Source: Sphingobacteriia bacterium RIFOXYC2_FULL_35_18
GTDB taxonomy: Bacteria; Bacteroidota; Bacteroidia; Chitinophagales; Chitinophagaceae
Reading direction: 5' to 3'
Assembly: GCA_001829005.1 (NCBI GenBank)
Contig: MIAG01000001.1
Coordinates: 897,007-961,006, forward strand
Length of the DNA stretch: 64,000 bases
Below are positions 56,392 to 64,000 of the stretch, piece after piece (position 1 is the stretch's first letter; the number at the start of each line of letters is the position of its first letter). Below the pieces are notes generated by a model, which did no database searches, was not told the DNA's origin, and was given only the letters and a program-made list of their open reading frames with translations. Position numbers and translations under genes: made by a program.

Positions 56392-58800
56392 TTAGAGATC
56401 CCACTCACAACCAATGGGTGCGCCAGGCGGTATTTCTTTATGTTGTGGTAAACTAATTTCTTTGGGATTATTAATTCTTTCAATGGCGTATCCAAAATGT
56501 GGGGTATCAGTTCCAGCTTTTACCATACTCTCTGCATATTTTTTCAGTGAGTTTAAACGGTTAAAACAGATGGACTGAACTGCATAATTAGCTTGATCAT
56601 TTTTGCTTAAAGCTAATAACCAAGTCAATACCATTTGTTGTGTTTGTTTCTGAACCTCTTTGGCTAAACCTTTCTCTGGTGCTGCTTTCCAAACACTATT
56701 AATGATAGCATCTAATACATCGTCCCAGCCTGGTGTACCCGACATAGCTTTCAATTGCACTAAACGATTGGCACGCTCTGCATTAAATAAGAAAGATAAT
56801 TGAAAATGAGTAAGTGCTTCAGCGGCAGCTAATGGGTCGAAACTCATTCCTGTTCTTTTAGCAAATACTTCCCCAACACCATTGTACATAGGTGGCCTAG
56901 GCGGTATCAATTGAACAATTTGATTGGGTAATGTTAATATACTTGGAGACAATGTTTTAAGCATTGCATTCAAGGCTTTTAGTTGAGTAGTTGCTGGTAA
57001 AACAGTTGGTTGAATCTGTTTGTCTCCCCTTACATTGTAACTGTAATACATACCCCCTATTAATTTACTTACAGCTTCTGCTTGATAACGATGATAATTA
57101 TACACTGGAACTAATGCATCTTCTAATGTACTCATTGGGGTATTGGGTCGAATGGCTGATTCAGAAAACTGATCCAACGCTTTTTGTCTTACTGCTAATA
57201 CATTATTGAGTTCTGTAATTGGGTCTTTGTCATTATCCCATAAATGCGCGTCTGGATGAAATCCACTCACTGCTCTCGCATCTGCATCTGCAATAAAGAG
57301 CAAACCTTTTTGTTGATTCTCTTCTAATAATTTATTGAGTGCGGCGGTTTCGTCGGTACCATTTGGGAATTGACTATACCCATACATGATTGCACGTTTA
57401 TCCCATTCTCCAATTTCATTGGTGTACACTTTACTAAAATCAATGGCTCCTTTTGAATTAATAAAAACGGCAGGATGCGGATAATCCATTACCGATGCAC
57501 GATTGTTTACACTAGACGCATAATTGTGCTGTAAGCCAAGTGTATGGCCTATTTCGTGTGCGGATAATTGTCTAAGTCTTTGTAATGCTGCTTCTCTCAT
57601 GGTTGCTGGAACAGGCTTTCCTGTTTCGTAAGGGGAAAGCAATCCTGTGAAAATTAAATAGTCTTGTCTTACCCTTAATGACCCTAATGTTACTTGTCCT
57701 TTAATGATTTCTCCCGTGCGGGGATCGGTAACGGAAGCACCATAACTCCAACCTCTGGTAGATCGGTGCACCCAATTAATCATGTTGTATCGAATATCCA
57801 TTGGGTCTGCAGAATCGGGTAATACTTTTACAATAAAAGCATTTTTAAATCCAGCAGCTTCATATGCTTGGTTCCACCATTTAGCACCATCTAGTAAAGC
57901 AGAACGAATGGGTTCTGGGGTTCCATTATCTAAATAATATACTATGGGCTTTACAGGTTCACTAATAGCAGCAGTAGGATCTTTTTTAAATAAGCGATGT
58001 TTGGCAATGACCATTTGTTGAATTGGTTCGGTAAAATCGCTGCTGTAATCGAAATAAGTTTTTCCAAAATAGCCGCTTCTGATATCGTATTTGCGCGGTT
58101 TAAATTGATTATCGGGCAATTGTACAAAAGAGTGATGCATCCTTAAAGTGATTGCTTCTGTAGAAGGGCTTACTGCTCTAACTAATCTGCCTGCATCTGC
58201 TCCACCTACAAAACTGATCATTGCTTCAAACTCTGAATTTAATGGGAAGTTTCTGGTATTGTTGATGTAGATGGCAGACCTTGCTTCGTTAAAAGAATAG
58301 CTGCCTTGGCGCATGCTTCTGATTTTATCAGCAACACCATGCGCATCTCTAATTAAAAACGCATTCAAATCTATTAGGTAAGTTCCATTTTCTTCTGCTT
58401 CAATATTAAAAGAGGCAATGGCCGATGAGGCAAATGATTCTGCTACTGCTTTCTTTTCCTGCACATCTTTTGAACTTGCTCTATAGTCGTAGTTGGGTTG
58501 AATGAGCAATAATTTTTTGCCTACTTTATGAAAATATACAATTCGGGTATTTCCTATTTGTCCTCTGTCTAGCCCAATATCATTGGATCCAAGGCCTGCT
58601 GGCAAACTATTTACATATAAAAATTCCGTATTCAATTGGTTAACCAATAACCAAATTTTGCCATTATTAGTATCGTACCAAAAAGGGAAAAAACCATCCA
58701 TTTTTTTCATGGATTTTGTTTTTTCTGCAATAACTGAACTGTTCTGGGCTTGAAGTGAAACAACAAAAAAACAAATCAAAATGAAGGTCCATTTTTTCAT
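56392..58800 (-). CDS. Secreted zincin metalloprotease, DUF5117/DUF4953-type
   Basis: Secreted protein of 802 residues, signal peptide MKKWTFILICFFVVSLQAQ. The catalytic motif HEIGHTLGLQH has zinc ligands H415, H419 and H425 and base E416, as in metzincins; a Met-turn candidate (SVMDYPHPAVF) follows. The region before it is DUF5117-like (about 40-330) and the region after is DUF4953-like. Such proteins are common in Bacteroidota and annotated as zinc-dependent metalloproteases; the substrate is unknown. It has its own terminators on both sides. Confidence 0.9.
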   Translation of the reverse strand: MKKWTFILICFFVVSLQAQNSSVIAEKTKSMKKMDGFFPFWYDTNNGKIWLLVNQLNTEFLYVNSLPAGLGSNDIGLDRGQIGNTRIVYFHKVGKKLLLIQPNYDYRASSKDVQEKKAVAESFASSAIASFNIEAEENGTYLIDLNAFLIRDAHGVADKIRSMRQGSYSFNEARSAIYINNTRNFPLNSEFEAMISFVGGADAGRLVRAVSPSTEAITLRMHHSFVQLPDNQFKPRKYDIRSGYFGKTYFDYSSDFTEPIQQMVIAKHRLFKKDPTAAISEPVKPIVYYLDNGTPEPIRSALLDGAKWWNQAYEAAGFKNAFIVKVLPDSADPMDIRYNMINWVHRSTRGWSYGASVTDPRTGEIIKGQVTLGSLRVRQDYLIFTGLLSPYETGKPVPATMREAALQRLRQLSAHEIGHTLGLQHNYASSVNNRASVMDYPHPAVFINSKGAIDFSKVYTNEIGEWDKRAIMYGYSQFPNGTDETAALNKLLEENQQKGLLFIADADARAVSGFHPDAHLWDNDKDPITELNNVLAVRQKALDQFSESAIRPNTPMSTLEDALVPVYNYHRYQAEAVSKLIGGMYYSYNVRGDKQIQPTVLPATTQLKALNAMLKTLSPSILTLPNQIVQLIPPRPPMYNGVGEVFAKRTGMSFDPLAAAEALTHFQLSFLFNAERANRLVQLKAMSGTPGWDDVLDAIINSVWKAAPEKGLAKEVQKQTQQMVLTWLLALSKNDQANYAVQSICFNRLNSLKKYAESMVKAGTDTPHFGYAIERINNPKEISLPQHKEIPPGAPIGCEWDL

Positions 58801-58841
58801 AAGAACTATTTTAAAATCATTGAGGTAATTGCAAAATAAAA

Positions 58842-58872
58842 GACCCTGCTCTTATAAAATAAAAACAGGGTC
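58842..58872. terminator. Hairpin between the metalloprotease and histone-like genes
   Basis: GACCCTG (58842-58848) pairs with CAGGGTC (58866-58872); an inner stem TTAT/ATAA extends it. It follows the histone-like gene on the minus strand and is probably its terminator, although the T run is short. Confidence 0.65.
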
Positions 58873-58894
58873 ATATTATTTAAACTGATAAAAC

Positions 58895-59464
58895 TTAACC
58901 GTTGTTTTCTGAACTAGGAGTTTCAGGAGTAAAAAGCGTTGGAGCTTCTACCACTACTGGTTCAGCAGCAGGCACAACTGGAGCTACAGGAGCTGGTGGT
59001 GCTACTTTTTTGATTGTTTTTTTAACAGCTGGTTTCTTTGCTGGTGCAACTTTTTTAGCGGGTGCAGCTTTTTTAGCAGGGACTGCTTTTTTAGGTGCAA
59101 CTTTTTTTACTGGAGTAGCTTTCTTAGCGGGTGCAGCTTTTTTAGGAGCAACCTTTTTTGCTGGAGCAGCTTTTTTAGGAGCTACTTTCTTAGCTACTTT
59201 TTTAGGTACAGCTTTTTTTACGGCTTTTTTAGGAGCTGCTTTTTTAGCTGGAGCAGCTTTTTTAGGAGCGACTTTTTTGGCTGCTTTTTTAGCTGGAGCA
59301 GCTTTTTTAGCTACTTTTTTAGGTGCAGCTTTTTTTACGGCTTTTTTAGGAGCTGCTTTTTTAGCTGGAGCAGCTTTTTTAACCGCTTTTTTAGGGGCGA
59401 CTTTTTTGGCTGCTTTTTTAGGAGCTGCTTTTTTAGCGGCTTTCTTTTTACTTGCTTTTGCCAT
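58895..59464 (-). CDS. Lys/Ala/Pro-rich histone H1-like protein
   Basis: The 189 residues are almost entirely repeats of KKAAPKK/AKKVAPKK type from residue ~3 to ~155, followed by an acidic, Pro/Val-rich tail. It resembles eukaryotic histone H1 C-terminal tails and the bacterial H1-like proteins (Hc1-type, or AlgP) by composition, so it probably binds DNA or nucleic acid nonspecifically. Sequence is low complexity, so precise homology cannot be read. The DNA shows matching tandem repeats and length may vary between strains. Confidence 0.82.
   Translation of the reverse strand: MAKASKKKAAKKAAPKKAAKKVAPKKAVKKAAPAKKAAPKKAVKKAAPKKVAKKAAPAKKAAKKVAPKKAAPAKKAAPKKAVKKAVPKKVAKKVAPKKAAPAKKVAPKKAAPAKKATPVKKVAPKKAVPAKKAAPAKKVAPAKKPAVKKTIKKVAPPAPVAPVVPAAEPVVVEAPTLFTPETPSSENNG
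59000..59440. repeat. Imperfect tandem repeats inside the histone-like gene
   Basis: Units around gcttttttag and gctggagcagc recur through this stretch, coding the KKAAPK-type repeats. Repeats are short and imperfect. They could cause recombination or slippage and explain length variation of the protein. Confidence 0.6.
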
Positions 59465-59546
59465 GATGGTATTAGTTTGAATGAAAAGTTTTAGAAAAAC
59501 AGTAAGTTAGAATATTTTTTTCAATATAATTTAATTTCATTTTATC

Positions 59547-59891
59547 CTATTTCTTTTTGCTTTTGCTATAGCCATTTTTTTGTAACCAAAGCAACACTTT
59601 ATCTCTCTGATCTCCTTGCACAATGGCTTCCCCGTCTTTGGCACTTCCACCTGTTCCACAAAAATTCTTTAATTGTTTTGCCAATACTTCAAGATCATTT
59701 TCTTTTCCAATAAAACCTGTTACCAGGGTTACCGTTTTACCCCCTCTTTGTTTCTTGTCTAATTGTATTATTAGATTTTGTTTGGCCGGTTCAAGCGTTG
59801 CTAAAGATTCGTTTTGGGTTCTATTAAATTGAAAGTTAGGATCTGTACTGTAAACAAATCCAGCTTGATCTGCAATGTTTTTCTTGCTCAT
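59547..59891 (-). CDS. eIF1/SUI1-like translation factor (YciH family)
   Basis: Protein of 114 residues with a C-terminal SUI1 domain: the stretch KKQRGGKTVTLVTGFIGKEN, then LAKQLKNFCGTGGSAKDG and QGDQRDKVLLWLQKNGYS, is the SUI1 signature. The first ~40 residues are a short lead typical of bacterial YciH, which may influence start-site selection. The start codon overlaps the stop of the upstream sensor kinase (ATGA), so it is translated after the kinase in one transcript. Confidence 0.92.
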   Translation of the reverse strand: MSKKNIADQAGFVYSTDPNFQFNRTQNESLATLEPAKQNLIIQLDKKQRGGKTVTLVTGFIGKENDLEVLAKQLKNFCGTGGSAKDGEAIVQGDQRDKVLLWLQKNGYSKSKKK

Positions 59892-61795
59892 TTTTTAGAT
59901 TTTACTAAAATAATCGTAAAAATAGTCCCCTTTCCTATTTGGCTTTCTACTCTAATTTCCCAATTATTGGCAGCAGCGTATTCAGCACAAATTAATAAAC
60001 CAAGCCCTGTTCCTTTTTCCTTTTGTGTACCAGGGGTAGTAAAATGGGTCTTTAATTGGAATAAGCGATTGATTTGTTCTGGATTCATGCCAACTCCATT
60101 ATCTTCTATACATATTGCTAATTGATCGTTCTCGATTTTGCTATACAAGCTTATTAAGCCTTGTTCGTTAGTAAATTTGATCGCATTCAATAGGATGTTA
60201 CGAATAATAATATCAAAATGCTGTGGATCTGCTTTAATAGTTAAACTGGAATGAATTTTGTTTTCTACTGTAATTTTCTTTTGATCGGCCAGCCCTTTTA
60301 ATAATCCAACAGAGATGGCTGCCTGTTTAGTTAAATTAATTTCTTTTAAATCTGGTGTATCTACACCTTTCATTCTAGACCTAGACCATATTAACAAATT
60401 CTCCAGTACATAATTTAAGTTTTGAACCTGTTTGGTTAGATTCAATTTCAATTGATGATAGGTTTCATGATCTAAAGAATCGGGATCTAACATAGGAAGT
60501 ACTGCATTTAAGGATGCAATAGGAGAACGCAAATCATGTGAAACAATAGAGAAAACTCTGTCTTTTAATAATAATGTTTCTTCTAATTCTTGTTTTTGTT
60601 TTTGTAATAAAAGGTTGGTTGCTGTTTTATATTTATTTTTTCTCCAGATATTAATTAGCAAAACAATTACTACAATCATAGTAATCATTAATGAAAAATT
60701 TAAAATGGTCTTTTTTTGGTTGTTATCTATTTCAAGTTCTTTTTCTAATTTAAGTTGATTTATTTCTGATTGTTTTTTCTCAGCCTCAAATTTGGCTTGC
60801 ATTTCTGCTAGTTTAGACCTGCTTTTTTCTTGATACAAAGAGTCGTTTAGTTGGCTAGATTTTTTTTGAATTTGATATGCTTCTTTATAATTTCCAATTC
60901 CTTCAAAGGCAGTTGCCAATAGGCCATAAATTAATGCAGTTTCAGATTTTGCACCCATTTTAATGCTGAGTTGAAGTGCATTTTCTAAATAATTAATAGA
61001 TTCTTCGTATTTAAGTTCGCTATTCAAAATTCTACCAATCCTATACATAGCAGTCAATTGAAGCTGTATGCTTTTTATGTTTATTGCATATTCTATTGAA
61101 AGATTGAAATAATATTTGGCACTGTCTAATAATTTTCTAGCTTCTGATATGTCCCCAGCATTTCTATAAGCAAATGCGATTAAATAATCATCTTTTAAAT
61201 TTAGATTATGGGCAAGTGCTTTATTGGAATAATGCAAAGCGCTATCAGTTATATTTCCTCTTAAAAAAGTAAAAGACAAGTTATTTAATGCCCTCCCAAT
61301 ACTTTTTTGGTCATTCAGTTGTGTGTGAAGCGATAGGTCTTTAAAAAAGAATTCAATAGACTTAGTTGTATTGCCCTGAGAATTATAAACAGAAGCCATA
61401 CATCTAAATGAAGCGGCTAGTGCTGGTAAGTTTCGGATAGAATCATTCCATTTTAAGGCTTTTGTACTGTAATCAAATGCAGCGGTAAAATCACCTTTCC
61501 TGTATTTAATCCAAGCTAAATTATTAAGTGCAATTCCTTTTTCTTTGGGTTCATTAATTTTTTCCGATTCTAATAAAGCTAGATTGGCGTAATCCATCGC
61601 TAGCTCTGTATTTTTATCTGATAATATTTCTGAAATATTATTTAGAAATCGAATACGTTCAAAGGCGGAACCCTGTTTAGTAAGCAAACGATCAATACTA
61701 TCTTTTGCAAAAGTTTGGGCGGATAAAGTGGATTTTCCTAAAAAAAAGCAAGCAAGACAAAATAGAAATGCTAACTTTTTATATTCATCTTTCAT
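59888..61795 (-). CDS. TPR-containing sensor histidine kinase
   Basis: Kinase of 635 residues with a signal sequence (about 8-26), a periplasmic TPR array (about 40-310, repeats like AIALNNLAWIKYRKGDF and GRALNNLSFTFLRGN), a coiled coil (about 325-365, rich in Lys/Glu) and one membrane helix (about 367-386). The kinase core has H420 in FSIVSHDLRSPIASL, then HATPase_c with NILLNAIKFT, EDNGVGM and GTGLGLLICAEY. No response regulator is adjacent. It is coupled to the SUI1-like gene by a 4-bp overlap. Confidence 0.93.
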   Translation of the reverse strand: MKDEYKKLAFLFCLACFFLGKSTLSAQTFAKDSIDRLLTKQGSAFERIRFLNNISEILSDKNTELAMDYANLALLESEKINEPKEKGIALNNLAWIKYRKGDFTAAFDYSTKALKWNDSIRNLPALAASFRCMASVYNSQGNTTKSIEFFFKDLSLHTQLNDQKSIGRALNNLSFTFLRGNITDSALHYSNKALAHNLNLKDDYLIAFAYRNAGDISEARKLLDSAKYYFNLSIEYAINIKSIQLQLTAMYRIGRILNSELKYEESINYLENALQLSIKMGAKSETALIYGLLATAFEGIGNYKEAYQIQKKSSQLNDSLYQEKSRSKLAEMQAKFEAEKKQSEINQLKLEKELEIDNNQKKTILNFSLMITMIVVIVLLINIWRKNKYKTATNLLLQKQKQELEETLLLKDRVFSIVSHDLRSPIASLNAVLPMLDPDSLDHETYHQLKLNLTKQVQNLNYVLENLLIWSRSRMKGVDTPDLKEINLTKQAAISVGLLKGLADQKKITVENKIHSSLTIKADPQHFDIIIRNILLNAIKFTNEQGLISLYSKIENDQLAICIEDNGVGMNPEQINRLFQLKTHFTTPGTQKEKGTGLGLLICAEYAAANNWEIRVESQIGKGTIFTIILVKSKK

Positions 61796-61866
61796 GAATA
61801 AAATATATGCTGGAAAATTACAAAAAACAATACGCTAAAAGGGAAAAACTTTGTGAATCAGGTCAT

Positions 61867-62730
61867 TTATTTCACGAAACTTGCTTTTAAGCTTAAATCG
61901 AGGCTTTGGGCTTGGTGAATTAAACCACCCACGCTAACAAAATCTACCCCAGTTTTTGCAAAAGCTTCAATAGTTGTTAAGCTAATTCCTCCACTAGCTT
62001 CAGTCTCTACTCTGCCTTGTATAATATTTAGCGCTTGGGTAACTTCTTCTGGAGAAAAATTGTCAAGCATTATTCTATCTACTTTATTTAGCACCAAGTT
62101 GCATACTAATTCAACATCTGAAAGGGTTCTGGTTTCTACTTCAATTTTTAGAGGTTGCACTAATTGTTTGGAATAGTTATAAGCTTGATTGATGGCTTCA
62201 ATTATTCCGCCACAATAGTCAATATGATTGTCTTTTAGCATAATCATATCATATAAACCAAATCTATGATTAATGCCTCCTCCAATCTTGACCGCTTCTT
62301 TTTCAAGTAACCTAAAGTTGGGAGTTGTTTTTCTTGTATCTAATAAACGGGTATGGTATCCTTTAAGTAGTTGGGTATATTGATTTGTAAGGGTTGCAAT
62401 CCCACTCATTCTTTGCATGCAATTCAACGCCAGTCTTTCCCCTTTTAAAATAGTATGTACGGATGCAGTAATTTCAAATGCAATTTCTCCAACCTGCATC
62501 TGATCTCCGTCTTTTTTAAAAGCTACAAATAGAGCGCTTGGTTCAATAAAGTTGAAAATTTTTTTAGCTACTTCAACGCCCGCCAATATACCTGCCTGTT
62601 TTATTTTGAGAAGTGCTTTGCCTTGTTGTGAAGCAGGTATACAACTCAAAGTAGAATGATCTCCACTACCAATATCTTCTTTTAATGCAGCTTCTATTAA
62701 AGAAACCAAAGCAATATCAAATGAATTCAT
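61867..62730 (-). CDS. nadC: Nicotinate-nucleotide pyrophosphorylase (quinolinate phosphoribosyltransferase)
   Basis: Third step of de novo NAD synthesis: converts quinolinate and PRPP to nicotinate mononucleotide. The 287 residues show EDIGSGDHST near the N-terminus, LNCMQRMSGIATLT, the DTRKTTPNFRLLEKEAVKIGGG stretch (a basic active-site segment), KDNHI and the C-terminal EASGGISLTTIEAFA phosphate loop. Complete and normal length. It is 9 bp downstream of the DUF4783 gene. Confidence 0.97.
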   Translation of the reverse strand: MNSFDIALVSLIEAALKEDIGSGDHSTLSCIPASQQGKALLKIKQAGILAGVEVAKKIFNFIEPSALFVAFKKDGDQMQVGEIAFEITASVHTILKGERLALNCMQRMSGIATLTNQYTQLLKGYHTRLLDTRKTTPNFRLLEKEAVKIGGGINHRFGLYDMIMLKDNHIDYCGGIIEAINQAYNYSKQLVQPLKIEVETRTLSDVELVCNLVLNKVDRIMLDNFSPEEVTQALNIIQGRVETEASGGISLTTIEAFAKTGVDFVSVGGLIHQAQSLDLSLKASFVK

Positions 62731-62739
62731 GCGCCTTCT

Positions 62740-63132
62740 TTAGCTAATTCTCATTGTAATAATATACAAAGTCCCGTTTTTTTGCTTGAGCTGAACAGTT
62801 ATGCTATAGCTTTTTCCAGAAGTTGTTAATTTTCCCAAGATATAAACGAGTGTTCCTTTTCCACCATCAGAAACCTTTTCAAATCCTTTTATTCCATTAT
62901 CAGTATAAAATGATTTTAAGGCTAAAGCAGCTTGATTTTTGCTCATATTCTTCACTTCGTCTTTATCTAATAATTTCAAGTCTACATAATCATCCAAATA
63001 AGTGGTAATCATATCTGGGTTAGCCGATTTTAGTGCTCTAACAACCATATCTGTTTCAGATTGGGCTTGGGAATTCAATATCCCACCCAAAATAAATCCA
63101 ATTACTAAAATCAAGTTCTTCATAAAATCCAT
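62740..63132 (-). CDS. DUF4783-family secreted protein
   Basis: Protein of 130 residues with an N-terminal signal peptide (MKNLILVIGFILGGILNSQAQ region; MDF precedes it and ATG 63123 is an alternative). The mature part is a small NTF2-like alpha+beta fold: helix, then VVRALKSANPDMITTYLDDYVDL and DGGKGTLVYILGKL, ending in a strand. DUF4783 has no known role. It lies just upstream of nadC on the same strand and divergent to gpmI. Confidence 0.8.
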   Translation of the reverse strand: MDFMKNLILVIGFILGGILNSQAQSETDMVVRALKSANPDMITTYLDDYVDLKLLDKDEVKNMSKNQAALALKSFYTDNGIKGFEKVSDGGKGTLVYILGKLTTSGKSYSITVQLKQKNGTLYIITMRIS

Positions 63133-63234
63133 TTAAGCTTAAAATGTGCTATAATCATGCCAAAAATGGGCATTTTTACCGATTTGATAAATGTACAGCC
63201 AAAAGCTGAATGAGAAATAAGTTAACTTTAACGC

Positions 63235-64000
63235 ATGAGCAAAAAAGTAATATTAATCATCATGGATGGCTGGGGTTTAGGGAAAGTAAAATCTGCCGAT
63301 GCCATCCAAAATGCCAATGTACCATTTGTTAGTTCTTTATATTCCCAATACCCAAATACAACGCTAATCACTTGTGGGGAGCAAGTAGGTTTACCTGAAG
63401 GACAAATGGGAAATAGTGAAGTAGGACATTTAAATTTAGGAGCTGGAAGAATTGTATATCAAGAATTGCAAAGAATAAATGTTGCAGTAAGAGATGGTTC
63501 TTTAGCAACCAATCAAGCATTAAAAAATGCTATTGAACAGGCCAAACTGAAAGGTAAAAAACTACATCTATTGGGTTTAGTAAGTGATGGAGGGGTTCAT
63601 TCTCATACTAGCCATTTAAAAGCCATCTGTACCATTTGTCATGAGCAAGGGCTCAGTAATGTTTTTGTACATGCATTTACCGATGGAAGGGATACTGATC
63701 CTAAAAGCGGGTTGGGATATATTCAAGATGTTGAAGCACATCTAGAAAAGACAACTGGCACCATCGCAACAGTTAGTGGACGGTATTATGCCATGGACAG
63801 AGATAAAAGATGGGAAAGAGTTGCTTTGGCTTATCATTGTTTGGTTAATGCAAAAGGAAATATTGCCCTAAATGCTGAGGCGGCCATTCAATCTAGTTAT
63901 GATGCAGGGGTTACTGATGAATTTATATTACCAACTGTTTTAACTAAAGCCGATGGAGCTCCTATTGCAAAGATTGAAGAAGGAGACATCGTCATTGCTT
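63235..64000 (+). CDS. gpmI: 2,3-bisphosphoglycerate-independent phosphoglycerate mutase (N-terminal part, runs off the right edge)
   Basis: Translation from ATG 63235 gives MSKKVILIIMDGWGLGK, with metal-binding D11 and the phospho-serine S61 in GNSEVGHLNLGAGRIVYQ. Further in are LVSDGGVHSHTSHL and HAFTDGRDTDPKSG of the phosphotransferase insertion domain. Interconverts 3- and 2-phosphoglycerate using manganese, the step before enolase. About 255 codons are visible of an expected ~510. The 102 bp before it form the divergent region with the DUF4783 gene. Confidence 0.97.
   Translation, partial: MSKKVILIIMDGWGLGKVKSADAIQNANVPFVSSLYSQYPNTTLITCGEQVGLPEGQMGNSEVGHLNLGAGRIVYQELQRINVAVRDGSLATNQALKNAIEQAKLKGKKLHLLGLVSDGGVHSHTSHLKAICTICHEQGLSNVFVHAFTDGRDTDPKSGLGYIQDVEAHLEKTTGTIATVSGRYYAMDRDKRWERVALAYHCLVNAKGNIALNAEAAIQSSYDAGVTDEFILPTVLTKADGAPIAKIEEGDIVIA

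Noticed and set aside
59000-59440. Regularly spaced short repeats that could suggest a CRISPR array
   Set aside because: Units are in coding frame, only about 10 bases, with no unique spacers of constant length and no cas genes.
58902-59480. A 192-codon plus-strand open frame opposite the histone-like gene
   Set aside because: It is the antisense shadow of a low-complexity Lys/Ala/Pro repeat, giving an unnatural Ala/Phe/Gly-rich peptide.
63157-63175. ATGCC..GGCAT followed by T run between DUF4783 and gpmI
   Set aside because: The stem is only five base pairs and sits between divergent genes, where no terminator is needed.

Overview
The window is a gene-dense, AT-rich chromosomal segment of a Bacteroidota bacterium, most likely of the Chitinophagaceae (Sediminibacterium-like; lineage inferred from gene content, not from a search). 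Supporting signs are the gliding genes gldB and a gldA-like ATPase, TAnnTTTG -7 promoter elements, few recognisable Shine-Dalgarno sites, a sensor kinase with a two-component-regulator propeller, a fused alpha/beta E1 ketoacid dehydrogenase, DUF1800/DUF1501 and OPT/POT gene pairs, and many secreted proteins known only from this phylum. I see no rRNA, tRNA, CRISPR array, prophage or intact IS. There is no gene-free stretch over 300 bases.

Layout. 1-5046: cell-elongation operon on the minus strand (mreB, mreC, mreD, mrdA, rodA; rodA runs off the left edge). 5110-6396: purD. 6476-13119: plus-strand POT and OPT peptide transporters, then a DUF1800/DUF1501 exported pair. 13121-17578: minus-strand serine hydrolase, fused E1 and a Bax-inhibitor-1 family protein. 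17763-20498: korA with no korB beside it, followed by an N-terminally truncated YefM-like antitoxin remnant and an orphan secreted protein. 20531-22220: GH43 hydrolase and endonuclease III. 22263-24622: a very AT-rich island with an orphan response regulator, a divergent lipoprotein whose signal peptide is broken by a T7 tract, and a small membrane protein. 24667-27387: a small conserved protein, FtsB/DivIC-like protein, enolase and GldA-like ATPase.

27466-32309 is a self-contained signalling locus: a NarL-type regulator, a divergent 986-residue propeller sensor kinase and a secreted protein of unknown function. Two nearly identical 20-bp palindromes flank the regulator gene, one before the secreted-protein gene and one between regulator and kinase. 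32364-35881: prfA, two tandem paralogous secreted proteins and galE. 35941-39508 is a phosphate module (phoB, phoR, DUF47 PhoU-like, PiT transporter) with three related 7-4-7 direct-repeat boxes that I propose as PhoB sites. The divergent neighbour (39614-41785) is a large secreted protein whose C-terminus carries a His/Cys arrangement resembling clan CD (caspase/separase-like) peptidases.

41788-56285 holds an MBL hydrolase, a large outer-membrane protein with a degenerate peptidase domain and TolB-like propeller, terC, pyrD, a thiolase, a tandem UspA protein, nadE, gldB, apaG, isocitrate dehydrogenase and a two-lipoyl E2. 56392-63132 (minus strand) holds a zincin metalloprotease, a Lys/Ala-rich histone-like protein, an eIF1/SUI1-like factor translationally coupled to a TPR sensor kinase, nadC and a DUF4783 protein. 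gpmI enters at 63235 and runs off the right edge.

The most interesting points are the palindrome-flanked signalling locus, the proposed Pho boxes, the possible clan CD peptidase, the frameshifted lipoprotein signal peptide, the korA/YefM junction, and three convergent gene pairs that share a palindromic stop tetranucleotide.
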